DNA from: Sulfurimonas sp.
Lineage (GTDB): Bacteria > Campylobacterota > Campylobacteria > Campylobacterales > Sulfurimonadaceae
Assembly (NCBI RefSeq): GCF_028714975.1
Contig: NZ_JAQTLH010000001.1
Location: 62,001 to 126,000, forward strand
Reading direction: 5' to 3'
DNA length: 64,000 bases
Below, piece after piece: positions 52,809 to 61,199 of the stretch (position 1 is its first letter; the number at the start of each line of letters is the position of its first letter). The notes under the pieces were generated by a model. The model ran no database searches. It had not been told where the DNA came from and saw nothing but the letters and a program-made list of their open reading frames with translations. Made by a program: the position numbers and the translations under genes.

Positions 52809-53666
52809 ATGAAAGAAAAAAGAGAAGCCGGTACGGATAGAAGAGAAGTAGATAGAGACAGAAGAAAAGAGTATAAAGAGGGAAAAGTCCGAATCTGGGT
52901 TAAAGAAGAGACACTTCTTTATGAAAAAGAGCTAGTAAAATTGCAGGTTGAACTTTTAAAGTATCAAAACCATGTCAAAGAAAAAGGGTTGAAAGTTTTG
53001 ATGCTTTTTGAGGGTCGCGACGCGGCGGGCAAGGGCGGAACCATTAAGCGAATAACTGAACATTTAAACCCGAGGGGTGCTAGAATCGTTGCACTTGCCA
53101 AACCCAATGAGCAAGAGAGGACGGAGTGGTATTTTCAAAGGTACGCAGAGCATTTGCCAAGTGCAGGTGAGATAGTTATCTTTGACAGGAGTTGGTATAA
53201 CAGAGCAATGGTTGAACCGGTTATGGGATTTTGCAGCGATGAGGAGTATAGCAGATTTTTAAATGATGCGCCTACTTTTGAACAGCTTATAATAGACAAA
53301 GATACGAAAATTTTTAAATTTTACTTCTCAATATCTAAAGAAGAGCAGGCTAAAAGGCTTCAAGATAGAGAAAACGACCCGTTAAAACAGTATAAACTCT
53401 CTGCTATTGATCAGTCGGCACAACGGCTTTGGGATAAATATACGGCTGCAAAATATAAGATGCTAAAGGCGACAAATACAAAATATGCCCCTTGGACGAT
53501 TATAAAAAGCGATAATAAGAAAAAAGCCAGAATAAATGTGATGAAACATATTTTAAATCTTGTAGATTATCCGAATCAGATTGATTCAAAAGAGATAACC
53601 GTAGATAAAAATATAATCATCGATGCAAAAAAAGAGGTGCAGAGAATGGAGAAAGATTCTTTGTAA
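52809..53666 (+). CDS. ppk2: Polyphosphate kinase 2
   Basis: It uses polyphosphate to phosphorylate nucleotides, or makes polyphosphate. I use ATG 52809 (285 residues, AAAGGA site); the open frame from 52677 would overlap pstC and is not conserved-looking. PPK2 marks: FEGRDAAGKGGTIKRIT (Walker A), NPRGARIVAL, FDRSWYNRAMVEPVMGF (Walker B) and RENDPLKQYKLS. Divergent from pstC, upstream of pstS. Confidence 0.95.
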   Translation: MKEKREAGTDRREVDRDRRKEYKEGKVRIWVKEETLLYEKELVKLQVELLKYQNHVKEKGLKVLMLFEGRDAAGKGGTIKRITEHLNPRGARIVALAKPNEQERTEWYFQRYAEHLPSAGEIVIFDRSWYNRAMVEPVMGFCSDEEYSRFLNDAPTFEQLIIDKDTKIFKFYFSISKEEQAKRLQDRENDPLKQYKLSAIDQSAQRLWDKYTAAKYKMLKATNTKYAPWTIIKSDNKKKARINVMKHILNLVDYPNQIDSKEITVDKNIIIDAKKEVQRMEKDSL

Positions 53667-53694
53667 TCATCTTGTAATATAGGGCTCATATAAT
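53661..53694 (+). promoter_or_regulatory. Pho box and -10 for pstS
   Basis: TTGTAAT at 53661-53667 and again at 53672-53678 (11 bp apart), then 10 bp to -10 TATAAT (53689-53694), 29 bp before pstS. The first unit overlaps the ppk2 stop codon. Confidence 0.8.
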
Positions 53695-53723
53695 TTCGCA
53701 AAACATTCGTAAAAGGATAAAAA

Positions 53724-54728
53724 ATGTTAAAGAAATTAGCTCTGGTTGCATTGATTGCATCTGCGTCTATCAGTTCTGTTTTTGCCGAAGATAAAATAAA
53801 CGGTGCGGGTGCGACTTTCCCTGCTCCGCTTTACTATGATTGGGCATTTAATTATAAAAAAGATACAAACAATCTTGTTAATTATCAGTCAATCGGCTCA
53901 GGCGGAGGGATTAAACAGATAGCTAAGAGAACGGTAAATTTCGGAGCATCCGATGAGGCACTGGATACTTTAGAACTTGCAAAAGATAATTTATATCAGT
54001 TCCCTGCGGCTATCGGTTCTATCGTTGTTGCGTTTAATGTAGCAGGAATAGCGGATGAAAAATTAAAATTAACCAACGAAAATGTTGCAGATATTTTTGC
54101 AGGAAAAATTACGACTTGGAATGACCCTGCAATTCTTGCAAACAATCAAGGTTTAAATCTTCCAAACCAAAAAATTACCGTAGTTCACCGTTCAGACGGT
54201 TCAGGAACGACATTTAACTTTACATACTATCTTTCACAAAGTTCTAAAGCATGGAAAGAGAAGTTTGGAACAGGCAAAGCAGTTGATTGGGCTACGGGAA
54301 TCGGCGGAAAAGGGAACGAGGGTGTAACAAACTTAATCAAACAGACTCCTTTTTCAATCGGTTATATAGAGCATGCGTATAAAGAGAAAAACAATCTAAG
54401 CGCTGCCGTACTTCAAACTGCAAGCGGTAAATGGGTTGCTGCAAAAGAAGAGAACTTCAAAGCTGCTGCAAAGTATGCGACTTGGACGAAAGAGAAACAC
54501 TTTTACTCTGTTTTGGCACTGCAACAAGGTGACAACTCTTATCCAATCGTTGCGGCAACATTTATTTTGCTTCCTAGAGAAGGCGGCGACATGAACAAAA
54601 AAGTAATAGCTTTTTATGATTACGCATTTAAAAACGGCGATGAAACGGCTAAAAAGCTAGGTTATATCCCTCTTCCTGAGGACACTAAAAAGATGATTAG
54701 AGAGTATTGGGCAGCCAATATTAAATAG
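53724..54728 (+). CDS. pstS: Phosphate-binding protein PstS
   Basis: Periplasmic phosphate-binding protein of 334 residues. Signal peptide (MLKKLALVALIASASISSVFA, cut about 21/22), then NGAGATFPAPLYYDW, SGGGIKQI, VHRSDGSGTTFNF and the TPFSIGYIEHAY segment, all PstS motifs. Feeds the Pst permease encoded on the other side of ppk2. Confidence 0.97.
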   Translation: MLKKLALVALIASASISSVFAEDKINGAGATFPAPLYYDWAFNYKKDTNNLVNYQSIGSGGGIKQIAKRTVNFGASDEALDTLELAKDNLYQFPAAIGSIVVAFNVAGIADEKLKLTNENVADIFAGKITTWNDPAILANNQGLNLPNQKITVVHRSDGSGTTFNFTYYLSQSSKAWKEKFGTGKAVDWATGIGGKGNEGVTNLIKQTPFSIGYIEHAYKEKNNLSAAVLQTASGKWVAAKEENFKAAAKYATWTKEKHFYSVLALQQGDNSYPIVAATFILLPREGGDMNKKVIAFYDYAFKNGDETAKKLGYIPLPEDTKKMIREYWAANIK

Positions 54729-54770
54729 TTATCAAATTTTACTCTGTTTTCCTTTTTAAACTCTCCTAAA

Positions 54771-54804
54771 AAAACCTCTCTTTCTTGACCAAAGAGAGGT
54801 TTTT
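54771..54804 (+). terminator. Intrinsic terminator of pstS
   Basis: AAAACCTCTCTTT (54771-54783) pairs with AAAGAGAGGTTTT (from 54791), 13-bp stem, 7-base loop, then T's. It is 43 bp after the pstS stop. A second small hairpin, ACGGA/TCCGT (54863-54878), lies upstream of the next promoter. Confidence 0.88.
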
Positions 54805-54896
54805 GCATTTAAACTTCTTTTTTTCTCGCCATAGACTTCACTATATAGATAAAGCTTAAATTACGGACTTAAATCCGTGTTGTAATAAATTAACCG

Positions 54897-54930
54897 CTGT
54901 AATCTTTTCGTAACCTAGCCGTTTTATAAT
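54897..54930 (+). promoter_or_regulatory. Pho box and -10 for the porin
   Basis: CTGTAAT (54897-54903) and TCGTAAC (54908-54914), 11 bp apart, then 10 bp to -10 TATAAT (54925-54930), 30 bp before the porin. The bases differ slightly from the pst sites; the spacings are identical. Confidence 0.7.
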
Positions 54931-54960
54931 TCTCCCAACAAAAAAACAAGGGATTAAAAA

Positions 54961-56250
54961 ATGAAAAAAATCGTTCTATCTGCAGTAGCTGTATTAGCGG
55001 TTGGCGTAACAAGCTTAAGTGCTTCACAACAATTTTATATAGATGAAAAAGGTCAAGTGTTTACGACATCTGCACCTGATCGTGTAGCTTTAAAAGATGA
55101 ATCAAGCTCGGTGTTTTCTAAGGCAAAAAATCTTGAATTTAGCGGAACTCACTATTTCGGTTACACATCTGCTAATCCAAATACTACGGCACCGACGGCA
55201 GATGCTTCCGTTCCTACAACAGTCGCCGTAGGAAGTGATACGGCTAAGTATGCAGGAAGTTCCAACGGTTTTGAACTTAGAAGAAATTATCTTCAAGTAA
55301 AAGGATTTTTTAATGATAAAGATTACTGGCGTGTAACTCTTGATACGACAAAAGAGTTGGCATCAACTACATCTTATGCAAACGCTTATGTTAAATATGC
55401 TTACCTCTATTTAGACGGAATACTTCCATATACGGGAGTAGAGTTCGGTATCGCTCACCGTCCATGGATTGACTATGAAGAGCACAACAGCTGGTACTAT
55501 CGTTCATTTAACAAAGTTATGCTTGAAGAAAAAGGAACTGCAACAGAATCCGGTCTTGATCTTGTAAATTCGGCAGACCTTGGGATAAATTTTCAAACTA
55601 AAACAGATATGTTTAGCTCTGAAATAGGAATCTTTAACGGTGAGGGCTATCATGCGGATAAAAAAGCAGCCAACCAAGAAAATAGTTCAGATTTATCGGT
55701 AGAGTGGCGCTTAACGGGTCACCTTATCGGCAGCGGAACTAAAGTTGGCAAAAATGACCGTACAAAAGATACTTATGCGCATATCTCGACATTCGGTTTG
55801 ATTTCACAAAATCATAAAGACGATACGGTAGCAATAGGAGGAGCAGGTGAATATGACCGTGCATTTTACGGCATTCATGCAGTGTATAACCAACCGTTAT
55901 TCTTGATTGCAGCACAATATCTCACTGCAAAAGATGATGCGCGAAATACCGCTCTTACAGATGGCAAAGAGTACGATGCCTTCTCAATCAATGCCGAAAT
56001 AAGACCGTTTAAAGATTGGGCAATAATCGGAAGATATGATGATTACAAGATAGACAAAATCGCTAAAATAACAGGCGACAAAACAGTTTCGACAGACGGC
56101 ACTAAAGTTATCGCTGCTTTGGCATACAAATACAATAAAAATGTAAGTTTTATCGGCTCGGCAAAATTCATCAATGAAGAAAAAGCAAACGGCGGCGACA
56201 CGGGTGAATCAAAAGATGTTTATATGTTTACTACCGAAGTTAAATGGTAA
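54961..56250 (+). CDS. Outer-membrane porin, OprO/OprP-like, probably phosphate-regulated
   Basis: 429 residues with a signal peptide (MKKIVLSAVAVLAVGVTSLSA). Strands such as FELRRNYLQVKGFFNDKDYWRVTLDT match the phosphate-selective porin O/P family start (an R-R-x-x-V-K-G strand). The end is VYMFTTEVKW, a C-terminal Trp, less usual than Phe but accepted for barrels. The Pho box and the neighbouring pst genes make phosphate or polyphosphate entry the leading guess. Confidence 0.82.
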   Translation: MKKIVLSAVAVLAVGVTSLSASQQFYIDEKGQVFTTSAPDRVALKDESSSVFSKAKNLEFSGTHYFGYTSANPNTTAPTADASVPTTVAVGSDTAKYAGSSNGFELRRNYLQVKGFFNDKDYWRVTLDTTKELASTTSYANAYVKYAYLYLDGILPYTGVEFGIAHRPWIDYEEHNSWYYRSFNKVMLEEKGTATESGLDLVNSADLGINFQTKTDMFSSEIGIFNGEGYHADKKAANQENSSDLSVEWRLTGHLIGSGTKVGKNDRTKDTYAHISTFGLISQNHKDDTVAIGGAGEYDRAFYGIHAVYNQPLFLIAAQYLTAKDDARNTALTDGKEYDAFSINAEIRPFKDWAIIGRYDDYKIDKIAKITGDKTVSTDGTKVIAALAYKYNKNVSFIGSAKFINEEKANGGDTGESKDVYMFTTEVKW

Positions 56251-56299
56251 AATCATATAAAACAAAATAGTTTTTCCCTTTTTTCTTTCTCCCCTAAAT

Positions 56300-56320
56300 A
56301 CAAAGCTCTAAAGGCTTTGT
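56300..56320 (+). terminator. Hairpin after the porin gene (weak)
   Basis: ACAAAGC/GCTTTGT with a TCTAAAG loop, 50 bp after the stop; no T-run follows. The remaining 100 bp to ilvE is AT-rich promoter-like sequence. Confidence 0.4.
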
Positions 56321-56420
56321 GTTACCAAATCAAACTCATAAAAACCGATACTTAATACAATATAAACACCATTTTAGATAGAATACAAAAATTTTAATAT
56401 TATTACGATGGAGACTTTAA

Positions 56421-57341
56421 ATGGATGCTGCCAAATATATTTGGATGAATGGAAAATTTGTAGCTTGGGATGATGCAAAAGTTCATGTTCTATCGCACAC
56501 TATTCATTACGGAAACGGTGTAATAGAGGGAACAAAAGCATACAAAACTGCCAAAGGCTATGCTATTTTTCGTCTAAACGACCACACAAAAAGACTCAAA
56601 GAGTCTGCAAAAATGACACTTATGAACATACCATACAGCGTTGAAGAGATGAATGCTGCTCAAGTGGAGTTAATCAGAAAAAATGAATTTACGGGCGATA
56701 ATGTCTACATTAGACCGTTTGCATTTTTAGGCTACGGCGTTATGGGAGTTTACCATAAAAATGCTCCCGTCGAAACTGTTATGTCTGCTTGGGAATGGGG
56801 TGCTTACCTTGGTGAAGAGGGTATGAAAAAAGGCATAAAGCTTAAAATCGTCTCCATGACAAGACCTGCAAACACATCAAATATGGGTAAAGCAAAAGCA
56901 ACGGCAAACTACTTAAACTCTCAAATGGCAAAATATGAAGCAATCGACTGCGGATATGAAGAGGCACTTTTACTTGATGATCAGGGTTATGTTGCAGAAG
57001 CAAGCGGGGCTAGCTTTTTTATGGTAAAAAACGGTGTGCTTATAACTCCTCCAAATGACAACTCATTAGAGTCTATTACTCAAAAAACAGTTATAGAGAT
57101 GGCTGAAAATATGGGTATAAAAGTTGAACGCCGCCGTATAACCAGAGAAGAAGTTTACATTGCCGATGAGGCGTTTTTAACGGGAACTGCTGCTGAAATA
57201 ACGCCTGTTCGCCATGTTGATGGCAGAGATATCGGATGCGGTGCACGCGGTGAAATGACGGAAAAACTGCAAAGTGCATATTTTGATATAGTATTCGGTC
57301 GAAATAAAGAGTATGAGCATTATTTGACTTATGTAAACTAA
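56421..57341 (+). CDS. ilvE: Branched-chain amino-acid aminotransferase
   Basis: 306-residue fold-type IV PLP enzyme, final step for Leu, Ile and Val. VLSHTIHYGNGVIEGTKAY at the N-terminus, the PLP-Lys in KAKATANYLNSQMAK, EASGASFFMV, and FLTGTAAEITPV. GGAG ribosome site. Followed at 18 bp by the SPFH gene. Confidence 0.96.
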   Translation: MDAAKYIWMNGKFVAWDDAKVHVLSHTIHYGNGVIEGTKAYKTAKGYAIFRLNDHTKRLKESAKMTLMNIPYSVEEMNAAQVELIRKNEFTGDNVYIRPFAFLGYGVMGVYHKNAPVETVMSAWEWGAYLGEEGMKKGIKLKIVSMTRPANTSNMGKAKATANYLNSQMAKYEAIDCGYEEALLLDDQGYVAEASGASFFMVKNGVLITPPNDNSLESITQKTVIEMAENMGIKVERRRITREEVYIADEAFLTGTAAEITPVRHVDGRDIGCGARGEMTEKLQSAYFDIVFGRNKEYEHYLTYVN

Positions 57342-57359
57342 ACCAAGGAAGTATAAAGA

Positions 57360-58475
57360 ATGAAGGATAATATTTTAATGGCGTCAGATATGAATGACTA
57401 CTTTAACAAAAAAAAGAGTGAGGGCGGAGGTTTTGAAAAGAAACCAAGCGGTGGAAGCGGCGGCGGAAACACTCCGCAAATGCCGAAAATAGATTTTAAC
57501 TTCGGCGGCTCAAAAGCAGGTATCGTTTACTTTCTAATTGCCGTTGCCCTGATATTGGTTTTGTCAAAACCTTTTACAATCATTCAAGAGGGTGAGAGAG
57601 GTATTTTGAGTACAAACGGTAAATATTCCGATCAGGCACTTCTTCCGGGGCTTCATTTTATAATTCCCGTTATTCAAAAAGTTTATATAGTTGATACAAA
57701 AGTTCGTATAATAAACTATGCGTCAAGCGTTGAAGCAGGAAGCGGAAATATGTCATCCGGCATTAGTGTCAAACCTGCTATTACGGTTCTTGACAAGCGC
57801 GGTTTACCGGTTTCTATCGAACTTACGGTTCAGTATAGACTTAATGCACAATTTGCAGCTCAAACCATCTCAAACTGGGGCTTTAGCTGGGAAGATAAAA
57901 TTATCAATCCTGTCGTAAGGGATATTGTTCGTAATGTTGTCGGTAAATATGACGCAGAAGTTCTTCCGCAGATGAGAGACAATATCGCCGCCGATATAGA
58001 AGCCGGAATAAGAAAGAGTGTAACAGGGCTAGAAAATGCTCCTGCTGATTTACAGTCAGTTCAACTTCGTGAAATTTTGCTTCCTCCAAAAGTAAAAGAG
58101 CAGATAGAGAATGTTCAAATAGCAAAACAGCAAGTTCAAAAAGCTGAACAAGATGTACAGCGTGCCGAACAAGAGGCTTTAAAACGCGCAGCGGAAGCAA
58201 GAGGTGTTGCTGAAAAAGCTAGAATTGAAGCTCAAGGTATTGCAGATGCAGTAACTATTGAAGCGGATGCAAAATCAAAAGCAAATCATCTAATCTCTAA
58301 ATCATTAACTTCAGACCTTTTAAAGCTTGAACAGATTCAAATTCAAGGTAAGTTTAATGATGCTCTAAAAGAGAACAAAGATGCTAAAATTTTCTTAACA
58401 CCGGGCGGTTCGACCCCAAATATCTGGGTTGATATGAAAGACGCTAAACAGAGAACTTCAACAGCTTCCGAGTAA
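57360..58475 (+). CDS. Prohibitin/SPFH-domain membrane protein (HflK-like)
   Basis: 371 residues. A glycine-rich cytoplasmic start, a membrane helix at about 55-73 (GIVYFLIAVALILVLSK), the SPFH band-7 domain (IIQEGERGILSTNGKYS, PGLHFIIPVIQKVYIVDT, LTVQYRLN), then a coiled coil rich in A, E and Q (EQDVQRAEQEALKRAAEARG). Prohibitin-type rings act as membrane scaffolds and regulate FtsH. No HflC partner follows, so it is closer to prohibitin-like single proteins. Confidence 0.85.
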   Translation: MKDNILMASDMNDYFNKKKSEGGGFEKKPSGGSGGGNTPQMPKIDFNFGGSKAGIVYFLIAVALILVLSKPFTIIQEGERGILSTNGKYSDQALLPGLHFIIPVIQKVYIVDTKVRIINYASSVEAGSGNMSSGISVKPAITVLDKRGLPVSIELTVQYRLNAQFAAQTISNWGFSWEDKIINPVVRDIVRNVVGKYDAEVLPQMRDNIAADIEAGIRKSVTGLENAPADLQSVQLREILLPPKVKEQIENVQIAKQQVQKAEQDVQRAEQEALKRAAEARGVAEKARIEAQGIADAVTIEADAKSKANHLISKSLTSDLLKLEQIQIQGKFNDALKENKDAKIFLTPGGSTPNIWVDMKDAKQRTSTASE

Positions 58476-58483
58476 GTAAATAG

Positions 58484-59164
58484 ATGCAAGAGATTATAAA
58501 TAAAATAGACTGGCAAAAGATAGAACTTCTGCCGGTTATCGTTCAAGATGTGCTAAGTAACGAAGTTTTGATGATGGCTTATATGGATAAGAAAGCATTA
58601 GAACTATCCCTCTCAACAAGAGTTGCGCACTACTTTTCTCGCTCCAAACAAAGAATTTGGAAAAAGGGCGAGAGTAGTGGACATATCCAAGAAATTCACT
58701 CTTTTAACATAGATTGCGATAACGACACGCTTCTTATTAAAGTTACGCAACACGGTGTAGCATGTCATACGGGACGACCGTCATGTTTTTTTACGGAGTT
58801 AGAAACTGGTAAAATCGAGAGTGAAGTCAAAGTGAGCAGTGAAGCGATTTACGGCGTCATAGATACTCTTTATCATACGATTCAAGAGAGAAAAAATGCA
58901 GACCCCTCAGTATCGTGGACGGCAAAACTTTTAAGCAAAGGCGATAATACGATTTTGAAAAAAGTTGTAGAAGAAGCGGGAGAGTTTAGTTTTGCATGTA
59001 AAGATAATAACGAACATGAGATAATATATGAAGCCGCAGATTTGACATACCATGTACTTGTGGCACTTGCGGCTAAAAATATCTCTCCTGATAGGATTAA
59101 GCAAGAGTTGGCAAGAAGGTTCAATATGAGCGGCATTGCCGAGAAAAGCTCAAGAGACGCCTAA
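58484..59164 (+). CDS. hisIE: Bifunctional HisI/HisE, histidine biosynthesis
   Basis: 226 residues: N-terminal phosphoribosyl-AMP cyclohydrolase (MAYMDKKALELSLSTR, GHIQEIHSFNIDCDND, the zinc Cys in CHTGRPSCFF), C-terminal phosphoribosyl-ATP pyrophosphatase (KKVVEEAGEFSFACKD, YEAADLTYHVLVAL). Two activities fused, as usual in this phylum. Other his genes are absent here. Confidence 0.96.
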   Translation: MQEIINKIDWQKIELLPVIVQDVLSNEVLMMAYMDKKALELSLSTRVAHYFSRSKQRIWKKGESSGHIQEIHSFNIDCDNDTLLIKVTQHGVACHTGRPSCFFTELETGKIESEVKVSSEAIYGVIDTLYHTIQERKNADPSVSWTAKLLSKGDNTILKKVVEEAGEFSFACKDNNEHEIIYEAADLTYHVLVALAAKNISPDRIKQELARRFNMSGIAEKSSRDA

Positions 59165-59167
59165 AAA

Positions 59168-59680
59168 ATGAAGGGTATAATCACTAAATATATAAATGAG
59201 TTGATAATTTATGATTATATCCTCTTTGGCGGCTTGCTGCTTATTTTTCTTCTATTTATAATTATAGGAATCATTCTTAGAAACAGAGTGGGTCTGGCAC
59301 TTTTTTTTATACTATTTGCATTTATAGAGCTTGTTGCGGGTTCTACCTACGGATATATAAAGATGCATGAGTATCTCTTTAAAAACGAAATTTCTATCAC
59401 AACACAAAAAAAATTAACTTTTACCCAAGCAATAGTGATTTATGGGACAATAAAAAATATATCAAAAAAAGATTTTGCAAGCTGTAAAATAACGGCTAAT
59501 GTTTATAAGGTAAGCGAAAATAAATTTAAAGATTATGTGCTAAAATTAAAGCCGATTAATAAAATGTCGATTATTGAGAATGATATTCCAATAGGTCAAG
59601 AGCATGAAATAAAGCTTATAATTGAGCCGTTTACATACGAATATGACTATAATATTTCAATAGGAGCTGATTGCAAATGA
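59168..59680 (+). CDS. DUF2393-type membrane protein (first of pair)
   Basis: 170 residues with two membrane helices (about 16-36 and 42-62) then a beta domain (ITTQKKLTFTQAIVIYGTIKNISK, FTYEYDYNISIGADCK). The pattern is that of DUF2393, a Campylobacterota family of unknown role. It overlaps its paralogue by 10 bp. Confidence 0.78.
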   Translation: MKGIITKYINELIIYDYILFGGLLLIFLLFIIIGIILRNRVGLALFFILFAFIELVAGSTYGYIKMHEYLFKNEISITTQKKLTFTQAIVIYGTIKNISKKDFASCKITANVYKVSENKFKDYVLKLKPINKMSIIENDIPIGQEHEIKLIIEPFTYEYDYNISIGADCK

Positions 59681-60228
59681 GTACGCTATTTAATTTTTGG
59701 CACTATTTGGCACTATTTATTTCACTACTTATTTTTATAGGCGGCGTCGTGCTTGCATTTCAAGAAGAGGGCTTTATATACAGAATACAGGTAATCTTTG
59801 CGTTTATTCTTATATCTATATTTGTAGCCGTTTTTAGTATATATGCGATAGATGTATATACAAAAGAAGCAAAGCTTTATAAGTTAGAGAGTAAAAGGAT
59901 ATTAAGCACCGAAAAAATTATGTTTACCGGAGTTGTAAAAAATGAGGGAAGCTATGAAATAGGAGAGGTCGTTTTAGAGATAAAACTGGTAAATAGAGGA
60001 GACGCCGTCGGCAGTGTAAAAACAGGCGAATTCTTTAAACAGGGCAGTTTGCTTGATTATTTCTCATATAGCAATCTTCATAGAGATGTTAAGCCTCAGC
60101 AAATTACTCAAGAGAGCGTGGTAGCTAAAAATTTAAAGCCGGGTGAAACTAGGGATTTTGCAATTTATCTTGATTATCCGCCTTATTTTAGCGGTGTTTC
60201 ACACTTTCCAAAGATTTATGCACATTAA
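59671..60228 (+). CDS. DUF2393-type membrane protein (second of pair)
   Basis: 185 residues; two membrane helices (about 9-29 and 37-57), then a beta domain with KIMFTGVVKNEGSYEIGEVVLEI, similar in layout to the preceding gene and likely to be its paralogue and partner. Role unknown. Converges on the radical-SAM gene with an 11-bp gap. Confidence 0.78.
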   Translation: MQMSTLFNFWHYLALFISLLIFIGGVVLAFQEEGFIYRIQVIFAFILISIFVAVFSIYAIDVYTKEAKLYKLESKRILSTEKIMFTGVVKNEGSYEIGEVVLEIKLVNRGDAVGSVKTGEFFKQGSLLDYFSYSNLHRDVKPQQITQESVVAKNLKPGETRDFAIYLDYPPYFSGVSHFPKIYAH

Positions 60229-60239
60229 TATCTAATTAT

Positions 60240-61199
60240 TTAATATTTAAGTTTTAATGGAATTAAAGCTTGATTTATTTTTTTTATTTGACTATTTTTA
60301 TCTCTACACCAATCAGGAGAGAGCAGAGAGTCATCATCTATCCCTGCTGTTACTCTTTGGACGGAGATGTTTCTTGGTTTCATTATTATAGATTTTATCA
60401 GCACATCAAGATAATCATCTTCAGTGATAGGGGTGAATTTCCCCCTTATAAAATCATTTGCAAGAGCCGTCTTTTTCACGATGTAAAGCGGATGATATTT
60501 TACTGAGTCGATTCCCCACTCATAAGCTTGTTTTGCGGTCTCTAACATCATCTCCTTGCTCTCGTCGGGAAGACCGAATATAAGATGACCGCATACATTT
60601 AAGCCTTTGCTTTTTGCTTTTAAAATCCACTCTTTTACATTTTTGCTGTTATGTCCGCGGTTTATCTTCTCTAAGGTTTCATCAAAAACGGATTGGATGC
60701 CAAACTCAATCCATATCTCTTTTTTAAGATTCAGCTTTGCCAAATAATCCAGTGTTTCATCCGTTATACTGTCTGAACGAGTACCTATGCTAAGACCGAC
60801 AACATTATCAAATGAGAGTGCTTTATCATAGAGTGCTTTTAGCGTTTCAAAGGGTGCATATGTATTTGTAAAGGATTGAAAGTAAACTAAAAACTTCTCG
60901 GCACCATATTGTTGGCGCTGTTTTTTGCTAATAGCATTAAACTGGAACTCTAGCTGTTGTAGTTGTTTGTCTAAATTTGGATTTGATTTTGAGTTAAGGT
61001 TTAGGTAAAACCCTTTTAATTCTTGAGTTTCGCCCGTACTTGCACTAAAAGAGTCATTTTCGCAAAATGTACAGCCGCCTTTGGCAACTGTGCCGTCTAT
61101 GTTCGGGCATGTAAAACCGGATATATTTACGCCGACTTTATAGACTTTGCAACCGAATTTATTTTTTAAATAGTTGCCAAAGGTGTAAATCTGCTCCAT
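60240..61199 (-). CDS. Radical SAM protein, TIGR01212/YhcC type
   Basis: I use ATG 61199 (MEQIYTFGNYLKNKFG, 319 residues), which overlaps the purF stop by one base (TAATG); the frame to 61226 adds nine residues. The cluster site is in TCPNIDGTVAKGGCTFC, CX11 then CX2C as in YhcC/Elp3-like proteins. GIQSVFDETLEKINRGH and HLIFGLPDES follow. Target unknown. Confidence 0.88.
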   Translation of the reverse strand: MEQIYTFGNYLKNKFGCKVYKVGVNISGFTCPNIDGTVAKGGCTFCENDSFSASTGETQELKGFYLNLNSKSNPNLDKQLQQLEFQFNAISKKQRQQYGAEKFLVYFQSFTNTYAPFETLKALYDKALSFDNVVGLSIGTRSDSITDETLDYLAKLNLKKEIWIEFGIQSVFDETLEKINRGHNSKNVKEWILKAKSKGLNVCGHLIFGLPDESKEMMLETAKQAYEWGIDSVKYHPLYIVKKTALANDFIRGKFTPITEDDYLDVLIKSIIMKPRNISVQRVTAGIDDDSLLSPDWCRDKNSQIKKINQALIPLKLKY

